Shown here: in pieces, positions 12,399 through 23,775 of the stretch
Layout: every line of letters starts with the position of its first letter
How positions within the stretch are numbered: the first letter of the stretch is position 1
Position numbers and translations under genes: made by a program
Notes under the pieces: model-generated
Told to the model about the DNA's origin: nothing
Seen by the model: the letters and a program-made list of their open reading frames with translations, nothing else
Databases searched by the model: none
DNA from: Morella rubra
Lineage: Eukaryota > Streptophyta > Magnoliopsida > Fagales > Myricaceae
NCBI GenBank assembly: GCA_003952965.2
Contig: CM025852.1
Location: forward strand, 17,033,668-17,097,667
DNA length: 64,000 bases
Direction: 5' to 3'

Positions 12399-12494
12399 TT
12401 TAACCACGCGAGCGCATGGCTCCAGTGGCTTGCTCGCCCTTTACCTCTCACGGCACCGAGGTTCGAATCCTCGCTCTGCCTTTTTTTTTTTTTT
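12399..12494 (+). mobile_element. tRNA-like SINE head or tRNA pseudogene
   Basis: TGGCTCCAGTGG at 12417-12428 matches a pol III A box and GGTTCGAATCC at 12460-12470 matches a B box. The latter sits in a T-arm-like hairpin (GAGG TTCGAAT CCTC). About 10 bases later comes a run of 14 T, a pol III terminator. No full cloverleaf with a clear anticodon arm can be drawn. I read it as a tRNA-derived SINE or a decayed tRNA lying inside the LTR. Confidence 0.55.
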
Positions 12495-12760
12495 AAATTA
12501 TCTCTGGTAAATGCTACAAACCTAATAATATCACCTTCATCATCTGACTCATCACCCCATAAGTAACGTAGGGTTTTGGTTCTTATTGCTGTAAATATCT
12601 GCGACGTGGGTTCGATTGAGCAAGCATATCTACCCAACTTAATCCCGCCATCCTGAAATAATAATTTATTAGTGACAGATATAAAGACGAATCCTTACAA
12701 TAGTACAAAGCCTACAGTCCATCCAAAATCATCAATCATATAACCTTAGTACCAGAATTT

Positions 12761-13992
12761 TCAATTCTCAAATAAATTTGGATATTTTTGTTGCATTTCC
12801 TCTTCAAGCTCCCATGTAGCCTCTCCTTGGGTGTGATTATTCCAAAGTACTTTGACTAGTGGAATGTTCTGGTCCGTAAAACTTGATTCTTTCGTTCAAT
12901 GATTCGCAGAGGTTCTTCAGGATATGATAAATTCTCCTGAATCCGCAACGGCTCAAAATCTATGACATGAGTGGGATCATGCACATATCGCCGTAACATG
13001 GATACATGAAAAACATTGTGAACTCCTGAAAGTGTTGGTGGTAGAGCGACTTGATAAGCCACTGGTCCAACTCTACCGAGAATCTCAAATGGTCCTATAT
13101 ACCTAGGACTCAGCTTGCCCTTCTTTCCGAACCTCACTACTCCTTTCGTTGGAGACACCCTTAAGAAAATCTTATCCCCCACTTCAAATTCCAACTTTCT
13201 TCGATGGCTATCAGCATAACTCTTTTGTCGACTTTGAGCAGCTTTCAACCTTTCTTGAATACATTTAACTCTTTCCAATGTCCTCTGCACGATCTCTGGC
13301 CCCAAAATTTGTCTTTCTCCCACCTCACTCCAGTATAGTGGTGATCGACATCTTCTTCCATATAGAGCCTCATATGGTGCCATCTTGATGCTCGCTTGAA
13401 AACTATTGTTATAAGCGAATTCCACTAGAGGTAAGTATCGTATCCAGCTTCCTTTGAAGTCGAGTACACAAGCCCGCAACATGTCTTCCAAAGTTTGAAT
13501 GGTTCTTTCTGTTTGACCATCACTTTGAGGATGAAAGGCAGTACTAAAGTTTAACTTAGTACCAAGAGCCTTCTGCAAACTCTTCCAAAATTTGGAGGTG
13601 AAACGCGGATCTCGATCCGACACTATTGATACCGGCACTCCGTGTAGCCGAACTATTTCCTGAACATATAACTCTGCTAACTTCTCCATAGAATACCTGA
13701 TCTTGATAGGTATAAAGTGAGCAGTTTTCGTCAATCTGTCTACCACAACCCAAATAGCATCTTGCCCACTTAATGCTCGCGGTAAACCCACTACGAAATC
13801 CATAGAAATATTCTCCCACTTCCATTCTGGAATTTCAAGTGGTTGTAATGGTCCAGCTGGTCTTTGATGCTCAGCTTTGACTTGTTGACACGTCAGACAC
13901 TGCCCCACAAATTTCGCTATCTCCCTTTTCATCCCATTCCACCAGAACATCTCCTTCAAATCACGATACATTTTGGTACTTCCCGGATGCAC
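12761..13992 (-). pseudogene. Gypsy integrase and C-terminal chromodomain-like tail (frameshifted)
   Basis: Integrase would insert the cDNA copy into the chromosome. The open frame from 13992 covers the end of the zinc-binding region (CLTCQQVKAEH), the catalytic core with SMDFVVGLP, IVSDRDPRF and HPQSDGQTER carrying the D, D and E residues, and the GPFEIL..VFHVSMLRRY region typical of chromoviruses. A one-base deletion near 12876 breaks the frame. The expected tail with a WE-EEEM-like end continues in the next frame to a stop at 12761. A further one-base deletion near 14030 separates it from the RNase H part. Confidence 0.88.
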
Positions 13993-14018
13993 TGTGTAGA
14001 GAGATTGATGAGCTTCCT

Positions 14019-14627
14019 CTAAAATTGTCTCTTTATCTCCTTATTATCAGGCACACATAACCTGTTCTTAAATCTGAGCACCCCATCGTCTGAAATATTA
14101 AAATCAACTTTATTTCCAACACGTACCTCTGCTTCCAGCTTCGTTAGTCCTACATCTTCCTTCTGAGCCACTTTGATCCTTTCTATTAAGTCTGATTGAA
14201 TCACCAGACTAGCCATAACAGCCTGTCGATCTCCATCTACCAACGAAATTCTTTCCCTTTCCAAATCCATCAAAATCTCATGTGAAGGATTTAAAACTGC
14301 CACCACAGCTTCAGACGACTTTCTACTTAGTGCATCAGCTACCACATTGGCCTTTCCGGGGTGGTAACTGATTGTACAGTCATAGTCTTTGATTAATTCC
14401 AGCCACCTCCTTTGTCTCATGTTCAATTCCTTCTGAGTGAAGAAATACTTGAGACTCTTGTGATCGGTGAAAATTTCACATCTTACTCCATATAAGTGAT
14501 GCCTCCAAATCTTCAATGCGAAGACTACTGCTGCCAATTCAAGGTCGTGTGTAGGATAGTTCTGCTCATGCCCTTTAACTGACGAGAGGCGTAAGCAACA
14601 ACTTTTCCATGTTGCATTAACACACAA
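14019..14627 (-). pseudogene. Gypsy RNase H segment (frameshifted)
   Basis: From the words [20 protein letters not shown] and [11 protein letters not shown] onward this is the Ty3/gypsy RNase H and connection domain, which removes the RNA template. The annotated frame is out of register for its first 20 or so residues: single-base deletions near 14670 and 14580 lie between it and the reverse transcriptase. It ends at another one-base deletion near 14030. Codon use and sequence are otherwise well preserved, with no in-frame stops inside the domain. Confidence 0.85.
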
Positions 14628-14658
14628 CCTAATCCCTTCCTTGAGGCATCGCTATAGA

Positions 14659-17235
14659 TCACAAAACCTTCAGAGTCGATGGAATCGTCAACACCGGGGC
14701 AGTAATTAATCGTTGCTTAAATTCTTGGAAGCTCCGCTCGCATTCATCAGTCCACACGAACTTACTCCCTTTCCTGGTCAACGAAGTCAACGGTACTGCA
14801 ATCTTGGAGAACCCTTCAATAAAACGTCGATAATATCCTGCAAGTCCCAAGAAACTTCTAATCTCGTGGACATTCTTCGGTTGCGCCCAGTTAACTATTG
14901 CTTCAACTTTACTTGGGTCTACAGAGATTCCGCCCTTAGACACCACATGACCCAAAAATGAGATAGTATCCAGCCAAAACTCACATTTCTTCAGCTTAGC
15001 ATATAACTTCTTCTCCTTTAGAGTCTGAAGCGCTAACCTTAAATGTTCTTCGTGCTCCTCTGGACTTTTAGAATAAATTAAGATGTCGTCTATAAAGACC
15101 ACAACAAACTTATCCAGAAAGTCCCGAAATACTCGATTCATTAAATCCATGAATACTGCAGGAGCATTGGTTAATCCAAAAGGCATTACCAAGAACTCAT
15201 AATGACCGTACCTTGTTCTAAATGCCGTCTTTGGTACATCTTCAATTTTGACCTTCAATTGGTGATATCCAGATCGCAGATCAATTTTAGAGAATACCTG
15301 AGCTCCCTGGAGTTGATCAAATAAGTCATCGATGCGAGGTAATGGATACCTATTCTTAATCGTAACTCGATTCAACTCCCTGTAATCTATACACATCCTC
15401 ATAGTTCCATCTTTCTTTTTCACAAACAGCACCGGAGCTCCCCATGGTGATACGCTTGGCCTAATAAAGCCTTTCTCTATTAACTCTTGCAGTTGCTCCT
15501 TGAGTTCCGCAAGTTCTAGGGGTGCCATCCTGTAAGGAGCTTTAGATATAGGGGTCGTACCCGGTAGTAGGTCTATCGCAAACTCTACCTCTCGATCGGG
15601 AGGTATCCCAGATAAATCCTCAGGAAAAACTTCTGGGTATTCCTTCGCCACTGGAATGTCCTCCAACCTAAGCTCCTTCTTCGGTACATCTACTACACAG
15701 GCTAAAAATCCCTGACATCCCTCCCGTAATAATCGTTTTACTTGAATAGCAGAAATGACTGCAGGGAGAGTACGTATTCGGGATCCTACAAACTTAAATT
15801 CTTGTTCTCCTGGGGGTTTGAAGACAACCTCTTTATTAAAACAATCAACACTAGCGTAATTGGTGGCTAGCCAATCCATCCCTAGGATCACGTCAAACCC
15901 ATGCATACCAAACATAACCAGATTAGCTGGCAACACCCTCCCTTCTATCATAATAGGACACTGTCGACAGACTTTCCTACATACCACTGAATTCCCCGTT
16001 GGAGTTTCCACAGAAAGATTAAATTCTAGCAACTCCGCCTCCAAGCCGCATAGCTTAACAAAAGTCGTGGAAATGAAAGAATGCGTCGCTCCTGAATCAA
16101 ATAATACTATGGCTTTTGCAGAGAATAATGGAATTGTACCTGTCACCACCTCGTTATTTCCTTCTGGTTCCTCCGGGGTCAAGGCGTATACTCGAGCTTG
16201 CACATTATGTCGATTATGGTTGTTGTTTCGTGGAGCTTGATTATTGCCTCTCTGCTGGTTCAAATTTTCGCCATTCGTGGTTGCTGGATACGGACAATCC
16301 TTGACGTAATGACCCGCCTTTCCACAACGGAAGCATAACTTTGCCTCTACGCGACAGTCCCCCCAGTGAGTGCGATTACACTTTGGACAAAAAGAGCTTT
16401 GTGGCCGGTGCTGAATAATTTGACTCCCTTGCTCTCTTCCAGTCTTACCATCATCACTCCTTCTCTTTGGTGGCCCCTGATTAATGTTGGTGCGAGATCC
16501 TTGGAATGCAGATCTTTTCCTTTGCTCGAATTGCTCATTGCTTCGCCGAATACTCTGTTCTATCACCGTTGCTTTGTTTACCAACTCTGCAAAATTGTTA
16601 ATCTGAAATCCCACTACGCGATCATAAACGCGATAATGAAGCCCTTCTTCAAACTTCCGGGCTTTCCTTTCTTCGTCCGGAATTAGGTATAAAGCAAAAC
16701 GAGAAAGCTCAATAAATTTAGCTGCGTACTCGTGTACACTCATTGAGCCTTGGACCAAATTAAGAAACTCTCTGGCCTTAGTATCACGTACCGACCTCGG
16801 GAAAAATCGAGCATAGAATATCTCCTTGAAGCGTTCCCATGTGAGTGCTTGTCCTTGTGCTGCTTCCTGAAGCGTTCGTTCAGCGATCCACCAGCGCTTA
16901 GCTTCGCCTGTTAGCTTAAACGTCGCATATAACACCTTCTGTTCTTCCGTGCAATGTAGAACCCGAAGTATATCTTCAATGTGCTGAATCCAATCTTCTG
17001 CAGCAGATGGATCAGCTTTTCCCTCATATGTCATCGGGTGCATTCGGTTGAATTGTTCGATAGTGCAGCCCTCGGCAACCGTATTCGTATTTCGCGATCC
17101 CGAATTGCGAGCGATTTCCTCCATAACTTGTTGCGCCACCTCCCGAATGACTGCCGAACTATGAGAACTCGGTCCAGCTCGAGACTCGCCATTAACGGCC
17201 TCATTCAGGTTAAAAGAGTTAGCGGGATTAGACAT
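14659..17235 (-). CDS. Gypsy Gag-protease-reverse transcriptase
   Basis: This 858-residue open frame is the first two thirds of the polyprotein. Residues about 60-230 are the Retrotrans_gag capsid region. A CCHC zinc knuckle, [14 protein letters not shown], lies at 301-314. The aspartic protease site is [10 protein letters not shown] at 378-387. The reverse transcriptase spans about 560-760 with [24 protein letters not shown] and the catalytic FIDDILIYS at 714-722. The N-terminal start is the first Met after the primer-binding site and is typical. It ends by frameshift near 14670 instead of running into RNase H. The protein belongs to the mobile element, not the host. It is uninterrupted, so a truncated product could still be made. 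Confidence 0.95.
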   Translation of the reverse strand: MSNPANSFNLNEAVNGESRAGPSSHSSAVIREVAQQVMEEIARNSGSRNTNTVAEGCTIEQFNRMHPMTYEGKADPSAAEDWIQHIEDILRVLHCTEEQKVLYATFKLTGEAKRWWIAERTLQEAAQGQALTWERFKEIFYARFFPRSVRDTKAREFLNLVQGSMSVHEYAAKFIELSRFALYLIPDEERKARKFEEGLHYRVYDRVVGFQINNFAELVNKATVIEQSIRRSNEQFEQRKRSAFQGSRTNINQGPPKRRSDDGKTGREQGSQIIQHRPQSSFCPKCNRTHWGDCRVEAKLCFRCGKAGHYVKDCPYPATTNGENLNQQRGNNQAPRNNNHNRHNVQARVYALTPEEPEGNNEVVTGTIPLFSAKAIVLFDSGATHSFISTTFVKLCGLEAELLEFNLSVETPTGNSVVCRKVCRQCPIMIEGRVLPANLVMFGMHGFDVILGMDWLATNYASVDCFNKEVVFKPPGEQEFKFVGSRIRTLPAVISAIQVKRLLREGCQGFLACVVDVPKKELRLEDIPVAKEYPEVFPEDLSGIPPDREVEFAIDLLPGTTPISKAPYRMAPLELAELKEQLQELIEKGFIRPSVSPWGAPVLFVKKKDGTMRMCIDYRELNRVTIKNRYPLPRIDDLFDQLQGAQVFSKIDLRSGYHQLKVKIEDVPKTAFRTRYGHYEFLVMPFGLTNAPAVFMDLMNRVFRDFLDKFVVVFIDDILIYSKSPEEHEEHLRLALQTLKEKKLYAKLKKCEFWLDTISFLGHVVSKGGISVDPSKVEAIVNWAQPKNVHEIRSFLGLAGYYRRFIEGFSKIAVPLTSLTRKGSKFVWTDECERSFQEFKQRLITAPVLTIPSTLKVL

Positions 17236-17358
17236 CCTGTAAGAATGACTATATTACTCACGATAATTGCCAACGCCAACAAAATATTAAACCATAAACC
17301 TAAGCTACCCAATCCTACCCAAAAACTCAAGTTTTTAGTCTACAGAATCTAAAACCGT

Positions 17359-17371
17359 GCTCTGATACCAA
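17359..17371 (-). other. Primer binding site (initiator Met tRNA)
   Basis: The minus strand reads TTGGTATCAGAGC directly after the 5' LTR end (ACA, GC, then the site). TGGTATCAGAGC is the complement of the 3' end of plant initiator methionine tRNA, the standard primer for these elements. It fixes the orientation and the LTR edge. Confidence 0.92.
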
Positions 17372-17373
17372 GC

Positions 17374-17658
17374 TGTCACACCCCAGACCCAGTAGGGTCC
17401 CATAGTGGACTTTTCTCTTGACAACAGTAAAAAGATATAATAAAAATAATTCTTTCGTTTATTCAGAAACCAAACACTTGTAAAGTTCTCACTTTTAAAC
17501 CATCATTAAAATTAAAACCTCTCAATAAAACATAAATCTAAAAACAAAACTCCTTCCTCATCTATCCCAGCCCGCATGCCATCTAAGCTTGATCCTCAGC
17601 ATGCTCTTCCTTATACTCTGAAAATAGAAATATATTAACGGAGTGAATTCGACAACTA
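17374..17658 (-). repeat. Truncated 5' LTR of the gypsy element
   Basis: It is nearly identical to 11074-11358 and then stops. After GAGTGAATTCGACAACT the sequence continues as coding DNA of another gypsy element in the opposite orientation. About 1.27 kb of LTR, including its promoter, is therefore missing, so this copy has lost its normal 5' promoter. Confidence 0.92.
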
Positions 17659-19140
17659 ATGTTGCAAGCACAATTATGGTGGAAGAAATTGGGATTGCCC
17701 ATGTTGAAACACCCTAGGCCGTATAAGTTGCAATGGCTGAATGATAGTAGAGAGATAAAGGTGAACAAGCAAGTGTTAGTTGCTTTTCGAATCGGTAAAT
17801 ACGAAGATGAAGTATTGTGTGATGTAGTACCGATGCAAGCGGGACACTTATTGCTAGGGCGTCCATGGCAGTTCGATAGACATGTGAAGCATGATGGCTT
17901 TACGAACAAATACTCTTTTGTACTTAATCAACGACCAATCACTCTTGTACCATTGACACCGCAGCAAGTATATGAGGATCAAGTGAGATTGCAAAAAGAG
18001 AGTGAACAAAAGAAAAAGAGTGAAAATCAGAGAGAGGCCGAGAAAAAAGAAAGAGAAAAAGAAAATCAAAGTTCGGCCATTGAGAGAAAATTAGAGAGAA
18101 AACAAAAGAATTTCTATGCAAAAGTGAGTGAGATCAAGCGAGCGATGCTTTCAAATCAGCTGATGATTGTACTTTTGTACAAAGAGGCATTTTTAAACAC
18201 TAACGAACTTGACCTTGCTTTGCCTAGTTCTATTGTTTCTCTTTTGTAGGAGTATGAGGATGTCTTCCCGATGAAACACCACATGGGTTACCTCCAATCC
18301 GAGGTATTGAACACCAAATTGATTTTGTTCCCGGTGCAACAATTCCAAACCGACCAGCTTATAGGAGCAATCCCGAGGAGACAAAGGAGCTTCAACGGCA
18401 AGTAAGTGAGTTGTTGGAGAAAAGGCACGTGAGGGAGAGCATGAGCCCATGTGCGGTCCCGATTTTACTTGTACCTAAGAAGGATGGGACGTGGAGAATG
18501 TGTGTTGATTGCCGAGCCATCAACAACATAACGGTAAAATATCGTCATCCTATTCCTCGCTTAGATGATATGTTAGATGAGTTGCATGGTTCTTGTATAT
18601 TTTCTAAGATTGATTTAAAGAGTGGTTATCATCATATTAGGATAAAAAAAGGATGAATGGAAAATCGCCTTTAAAACAAAATATGGTTTGTATGAATGGT
18701 TAGTTATGCCTTTTGGATTGACTAATGCTCCGAGTACCTTTATAAGACTTATGAACCATGTTTTGCGTGCATTTATAGGTAGATTTGTTGTTGTTTACTT
18801 TGATGATATACTCATTTATAGCAAAAACGTGGACGATCATGTAGTACATTTGAAATTTGTTTTAGATGTGCTTAGGAAAGAAAAGTTGTTTGCTAATCTG
18901 AAGAAGTGTACTTTTACACCGATAAGCTTGTATTTCTAGGGTTTGTTGTTAGTGCACAAGGTATACAGGTGGATGAAGAGAAGGTACGTGCAATCCAAGA
19001 GTGGCCGAGTCCCACAAGTGTAGGTAATGTTCGTAGTTTTCATGGACTTGCAAGTTTTTACTGGCGTTCGTGAAGGACTTCAGTAGCATAGCTGCACCAC
19101 TTACCGAAGTGATTAAGAAGAACGTTGGATTTAGATGGGG
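17659..19140 (+). pseudogene. Second Ty3/gypsy polyprotein fragment (protease-RT)
   Basis: From 17659 the frame reads a protease-region segment (HPRPYKLQWLN, LCDVVPMQAGHLLLGRPWQF), then a highly charged Lys/Glu linker (about 17990-18110). Next come the reverse transcriptase words [66 protein letters not shown] and [13 protein letters not shown]. It is damaged by an in-frame TAG at 18247 and by small indels near 18270, 18650, 18915 and 19065. It breaks off near 19140 before RNase H, and no LTR is visible. Strand and wording differ from the Tekay-like element, so it is a separate family. Confidence 0.88.
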
Positions 19141-19199
19141 AGTAGGCTTTTACAATACCTCCAATTGTCATCATGATACCCATATATTATTTGTTTCAA

Positions 19200-19610
19200 G
19201 ACATTGCACTCTCACACTATCAAAAATTATAATATGCACTTTCAATAAATTTTCTATTAAAATAAAAAAAAAATACAAATAAAAATATGTGTACTTTGAA
19301 GTCTTTAGCAACGAAACAATATTTTTATCTCAGAAAATGTATTTTCGACAACGCAATTAGGTTCGTCACGATAATATTTTTAGCGATAAATGCATAATTT
19401 CTTCACTAAAAATATTTGTTTTAAATCTTTAGCGATGAAACAATATTTTCATCATAGAAGAGACATTTTTAGCGATGAAACTATATTTTCATCGTAGACG
19501 AAGCATTTTTAGCGATAGAATTTTGTTGCTAAAGATAGTTGTTTCGCAGGAGACATATTTTTAGAAACAAATTTGGTTCGTCGTTTATAAAGTCGTCCCT
19601 AATAAAATAG
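19200..19610. repeat. TTTAGCGATGAAA-type repeats of a DNA transposon
   Basis: Variants of TTTTTAGCGATGAAACAATATTTTCATC recur near 19300, 19375, 19435, 19465 and 19505 in both orientations, with a complementary GTTGCTAAAG/TTCGTCG partner near 19525-19580. Such repeats are common near the ends of plant CACTA and related elements. A CACTATCAAAAATTA word at about 19216 could be a CACTA end, but no matching TAGTG end or 3 bp duplication was found. The rest of 19610-20440 is AT-rich with no gene. Confidence 0.5.
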
Positions 19611-20439
19611 AATTTCTTGTACCGCTTTGTTGGCTGATTTTTTTAGTATTGCTCTTCGTTCCAAAATTAACTGACAACAAAATTCACGTTTTAAACCCTT
19701 TAAATCCTTCTGTAAACCAAATAAAAAATCATTTTTGAAAAAACAATAAAGCTGTTGGTTGGAAACGTGACAAACAACTTGCTTCAAAATATTTTTTTAA
19801 AAAAAGAATGAAATAACTTGATATATATCAAGATATCAAAGAAACATCTATATTCTATGTTCTTCAAAGTTGAAGCAATTCACCTTCTTTAAAAATAAAT
19901 AAAAAGTATAATAGATTTTTATTTAATTTATGATTTTTGTTAATTTAATTTATTATTATTATTAATTTTATTAACATCTAAAATACGTGACATGTTACAT
20001 GTTACATGACCACATATTGACCATATATTGACACATGACATGCCACGTCATCATTTTCTGTTAAAAATTTAGATCCAGAATATGAATGAGATTGGAAGCA
20101 TAATCTAAACACAGATATTATTAATATGTTAGTTTTAGAAACCCGAATATGTTTCTATACTTTTATAAAAATTTAGTCAAGTAAATTTTATATCTCAACT
20201 TTCTTTCAGTCACTTGTCCTTGTTATTACAACCCTTTTATTTACTGATCCCAGAAATTAAGGTTATTATTTTGAAAAGATGGGTATAAATATTTACTGAT
20301 GACAATAATTCTTTGATTATTACTTATTTACCCCTGAATCAGTAGTTATAACTTATGTTTTAAACAATGGGGATATGATGGTCTTTCACCCATTTTTGCC
20401 CTAATTCATGCTTCAACTCTAACGCCACCCTCTCCTTTT

Positions 20440-20684
20440 GGTTCATCTCGGCCGCCTCCGCTTCTGTCTTTCTTCTCTCACGGAAGAGCCTAGCTCTCTC
20501 AGTGAATACGCAATTTTGACTTGAAAAACTGCGGAAGCAGCGTTGTAGGTGGAGACTCGAGCATCACCGTGGTCGAAGGTGGCGCAGATTTCTCGTTTTC
20601 TTTGATCCTATTTGTATTCGTGCAGGAGTGTTTGATCGCTTAGGAAGTAGGCGAAAAGTGCTGATTTCTTGATTTTGAAGAAGA
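20440..20684 (+). other. 5' UTR exon of BUD31 (inferred)
   Basis: A pyrimidine-rich leader-like stretch ends AAGAG|GTAATT at 20684/20685, a good plant splice donor. The matching acceptor TTAACAG lies at 21239, eight bases before the BUD31 ATG. An intron in the 5' UTR is common for this gene family. The transcription start is not determined. Confidence 0.5.
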
Positions 20685-21247
20685 GGTAATTATGGATTCT
20701 TCCCCAAATCGTTTTCTTGGTTTTTTTTTAAGCCGATTTGAAGTCGAGCTCGAGCCGAGTTCGATCTTGGTAGATTTTAGTCGAGCCGAGCTCGAGCAAG
20801 TGTAATCTGTAGGTATCCCTACATGTTGTATGAAGGTCTTACATCGAGAGTCCCCAAAGTGTTTATCTACCTAGTTGTTCAGAAGAATGATCGTTAGGTG
20901 GTGATATTATAAATACCATTAAAATATTACTTTACCCAGAACACCTTAGGTTCAAGAAATGTTCTGGGGAATTGTTTAGGCGAGTCGGATTTTGAAACAA
21001 ATGCTGATTTTTGGTGTATAAGCTAATTTTTGTAGCAAAATGCTGTCTCAATATATCATATTTCATCAAATTCGGGATGTGATATGGTTCCCAAGGAAGA
21101 AGTGGATTCTTGTAAGATATATGTGACAGTTTCCTTTATACATCACGATCAAATATTAAATGGTGTCATGAATTACTAGGAGGAAGTTCTGCCAATTTGT
21201 ATCAATTTAGGTAATGGTCATATTTTGCTGTGTTAACAGTTAAAAGA

Positions 21248-22257
21248 ATGCCAAAGGTGAAAACAAATCGTGTTAAATACCCGGAGGGCTGGGAATTAAT
21301 TGAGCCGACTCTTCGTGAACTGCAAGCGAAGATGAGAGAAGGTTAGTGCATAACTTGGTGACTTTTTTATATTCTTTAAATTCCCATATGGTTCACCGAG
21401 CTTTGTGAAACTTATTGTTGTATATTCTTTATTATTTGTGCAGCTGAGAATGATCCGCATGATGGTAAGAGAAAATGTGAGGGATTATGGCCAATTTTCA
21501 AATTGGCACATCAGAAGAGTCGCTACATCTTTGACCTTTACCACCGGAGGAAGGAAATATCCAAGGAACTGTATGAGTTCTGTTTGGACCAAGGCTATGC
21601 TGACCGCAATCTAATTGCAAAATGGAAAAAGGTTCGTCTCGAAGTTCTCTTTTACCTAGATGTTTTTAGTGGCGAGTATCTCTTGATTGGACATGCATGC
21701 TGACACATTCCAAAACTTTGGACCTATTCTTATGTGCTCAGCTGAAGGAAGTGAGTAGGGCAAAAAAGCTCACTCAAGATGGTTAGAACCATATCATAAT
21801 ATTGATCTTGCTAGGGTATTTTGGGTTTTGGGCAAAACACTAGTGACCTATTCATACGAATGCCTTGACTGAGGAAATAGATGATAGAAGGTTTTAGAGG
21901 GTAGGACTTCCTTGGAAGATCAAGTAAACATCACCCTTTGTTTGTTGTCGTCAGTGAAACTTAATTGTAATATCATTTGTTTGTCATACAATTCTACACT
22001 TTGCAGCTCACTTTCATCTTCGTGGTTGATATCATTCATTCCTTAGAAGTTTTACATTCCTTAGCTCTTTTTTAACCTCACGGTTGCCGGTTATATTGCA
22101 GCCGGGTTATGAACGTCTCTGCTGCTTACGCTGCATACAACCACGGGATCACAATTTTGCTACCACATGTGTGTGCCGAGTGCCAAAGCACCTGAGAGAG
22201 GAAAAAGTTATCGAGTGCGTCCACTGTGGCTGCAAGGGATGCGCCAGTGGGGATTAA
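21248..22257 (+). CDS. BUD31: BUD31/G10 family splicing factor
   Basis: The coding exons are 21248-21341, 21444-21631 and 22102-22257, with GT/AG borders, giving 145 residues, the usual plant length. The protein opens [20 protein letters not shown] and contains [39 protein letters not shown] and a C-terminal cysteine cluster ([21 protein letters not shown]) that binds zinc. BUD31 is a conserved nuclear component of the activated spliceosome. All three phases join correctly and no residue looks damaged, so the gene appears functional. A retroposon sits 108 bp after its stop. It was not visible as a single open frame because of the introns. Naming rests on strong similarity to animal and yeast G10 proteins. 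Confidence 0.96.
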
Positions 22258-22347
22258 TTCTTCTCATCTTAGAATGACCCAATCCTGGGTATTTTGTATT
22301 TTCAGCAATCTGTATAAAGTTTCTGGGTTATAACCACTCTCCTTTGC

Positions 22348-23105
22348 AACTGATAGCATGTCTTTTAGGGAAGCCTTGCGTCTCCCCTCTTTTTCTCTCT
22401 CTCCCTGTGTGCCTTGCGTCTTCCCTTCCCGCTTGCATTTCAGGGGGGCAGGAGCTTCGGCTTCTTTCCCCCTCCTCTTTCCCTTTCTCTTCTCTTGGCT
22501 CCTTCTCCTGTCTCCCCTTCCCTCTCTTCTCTTTGTCTCTCTGCTTTTGTGGGTTTGCTATTTTGTTAGGAGCTGTTCAGATCTGCCCCTCCAGGAGGCC
22601 GACCTCTGATCACGCATCCTCCCTCCAGCTTCGCAAACCTCTGATTTAGCTCTCCTCCAGGCGCCTGCTTTTCCCATGTTATCGTTGGTGGCGCGTGGCT
22701 GTCCCTTGCATGCCTGTATCCAGCATCCTCTGGGATTTCTGCCCGCTTTTGTTGGGAGCCTCCTTTTCAGTCACCGGAAGCTGCAGTGGTGCCTAGCTAC
22801 TCCTCCAAATCTGCCACCTCCCTTTCCCTGTAGCAGCTTTGACCCTCAGTTGCAGCCCGCTGCGGATGACTCCCAGAACTTAGTTTCTTGGAGTAGTGTT
22901 AACTGCCTGTTGCGCCGGCCCTTCCTTGGCCATCTCGTTTTGTCCAAGGCTTTTTTTCTTTTCTTTTGTTTTTGTTTCTGGTTTGTGGTGGTTGTTTGGG
23001 GTGTTTGTAGGGGTCCTCCTGCCCTTCCGGTTTGTATTGTGTTTCTTTATTAACGTTATTATGTTGCTTGCCTAGAAAAAAAAAAAAAACTGATAGCATG
23101 TCTTT
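22348..23105 (+). mobile_element. Retroposon with 18 bp target duplication in the BUD31 3' flank
   Basis: AACTGATAGCATGTCTTT occurs at 22348-22365 and again, perfectly, at 23088-23105. The 722 bp between begins pyrimidine-rich and ends with about 15 A (23075-23089). This is the signature of target-primed reverse transcription by LINE machinery. No reverse transcriptase or convincing protein is encoded. Layout (C/T-rich head, GC-rich middle, T/G-rich tail, poly(A)) matches the insertion at 7384-8262, suggesting one family. The perfect duplication implies a recent event. It would lengthen or truncate the BUD31 3' UTR depending on polyadenylation. Confidence 0.88.
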
Positions 23106-23775
23106 CGGTGAGGCCACTGCGACAGATTGTTTGATGATTAACCAAATTTATTGAAGCAGCTTACTTCAAAATTCTTACGCATACTCTGAAGTTTGACATC
23201 ATGTAGTTTATCTAAGAAGTTTTCCACCATTTGGAGTTGGGTACTGCAATAGTTTATTTGTCTCTAATTGTCAAATTTTATGAGACTAAAGGTTCCAAAC
23301 TATTTAGTGTCAGCTGAGGTTTACAATTTCTTCAATATCTCCTGAGTCCTCATTGACCGTTAACGACTACTACCACTTTTTGTTCCAACTCTTTTGATAT
23401 AAAATCGTCAAGAATTGGTGGGCGATTTTCGCATAGAAACCAAAATTATTATTCCTTTTCGTTGTGTTCTGAGTTTCAGCAATGATACCTGAAATTCTAC
23501 TCACATAATCCGTATTTCTTGGTGAAATTTCATTAACGGCTATTTGATTAGCTTTTTGCTCTAGTTCCCCCGTGATAATGAAGAATGGACTACATATGAT
23601 CATCTAACAGAGTCAAAAGCATCAAATGTCATATCAAATCCTGAACCAAGAGGGTTAACGTAAAATTACAGGAATCTGTCATTGCCACAAAATACAGAAA
23701 AAAGCCCATTTCTAAATACCAACCAGCAGATCCCACTAGACGTTTCCGCGAAAACTGGGAAGCACCACAGTCAAT
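23106..23775. other. Intergenic stretch between BUD31 and the PHD gene
   Basis: The two genes converge here. The DNA is moderately AT-rich and should contain the PHD gene 3' UTR at its right end. No RNA gene, repeat or coding frame is supported. Confidence 0.6.

Larger units (their letters stand above)
11074..12626 (-). repeat. 3' LTR of the gypsy element
   Basis: On the plus strand it starts TGTCACACCCC (LTR 3' end, minus-strand ...TGTGACA) and is inferred to end ...CAAGCA at 12626, giving TG..CA termini. The purine-rich minus-strand stretch just inside (AAGTTGGGTAGA) would be the polypurine tract. About 1.55 kb would be normal for this clade. Only its left 285 bp can be checked against the other LTR. 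It contains a GA-rich microsatellite (12228-12256) and a tRNA-like insertion near 12400. Confidence 0.6.
11074..17658 (-). mobile_element. Ty3/gypsy LTR retrotransposon (Tekay/Del-like), 5' LTR truncated
   Basis: The order on the minus strand is partial 5' LTR (17658-17374), methionine-tRNA primer binding site, gag-protease-RT, RNase H, integrase with C-terminal extension, then a full-length 3' LTR (about 12626-11074). The first 285 bp of the two LTRs (11074 and 17374 onward) are nearly identical, with one substitution seen (GAGTGAGTTC against GAGTGAATTC), so insertion was recent. At 17658 the sequence switches abruptly to another element, which removes most of the 5' LTR. The reading frame is broken by four single-base deletions. 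The clade call rests on the gag and integrase wording and is inference. Confidence 0.9.

Noticed and set aside
12399-12494. A functional tRNA gene
   Set aside because: A and B boxes exist but no proper acceptor stem or anticodon arm can be drawn.
22344-23053. Open frames of 83-125 codons rich in Leu/Ser/Pro
   Set aside because: They lie inside the 722 bp retroposon; the bias comes from its C/T-rich sequence.
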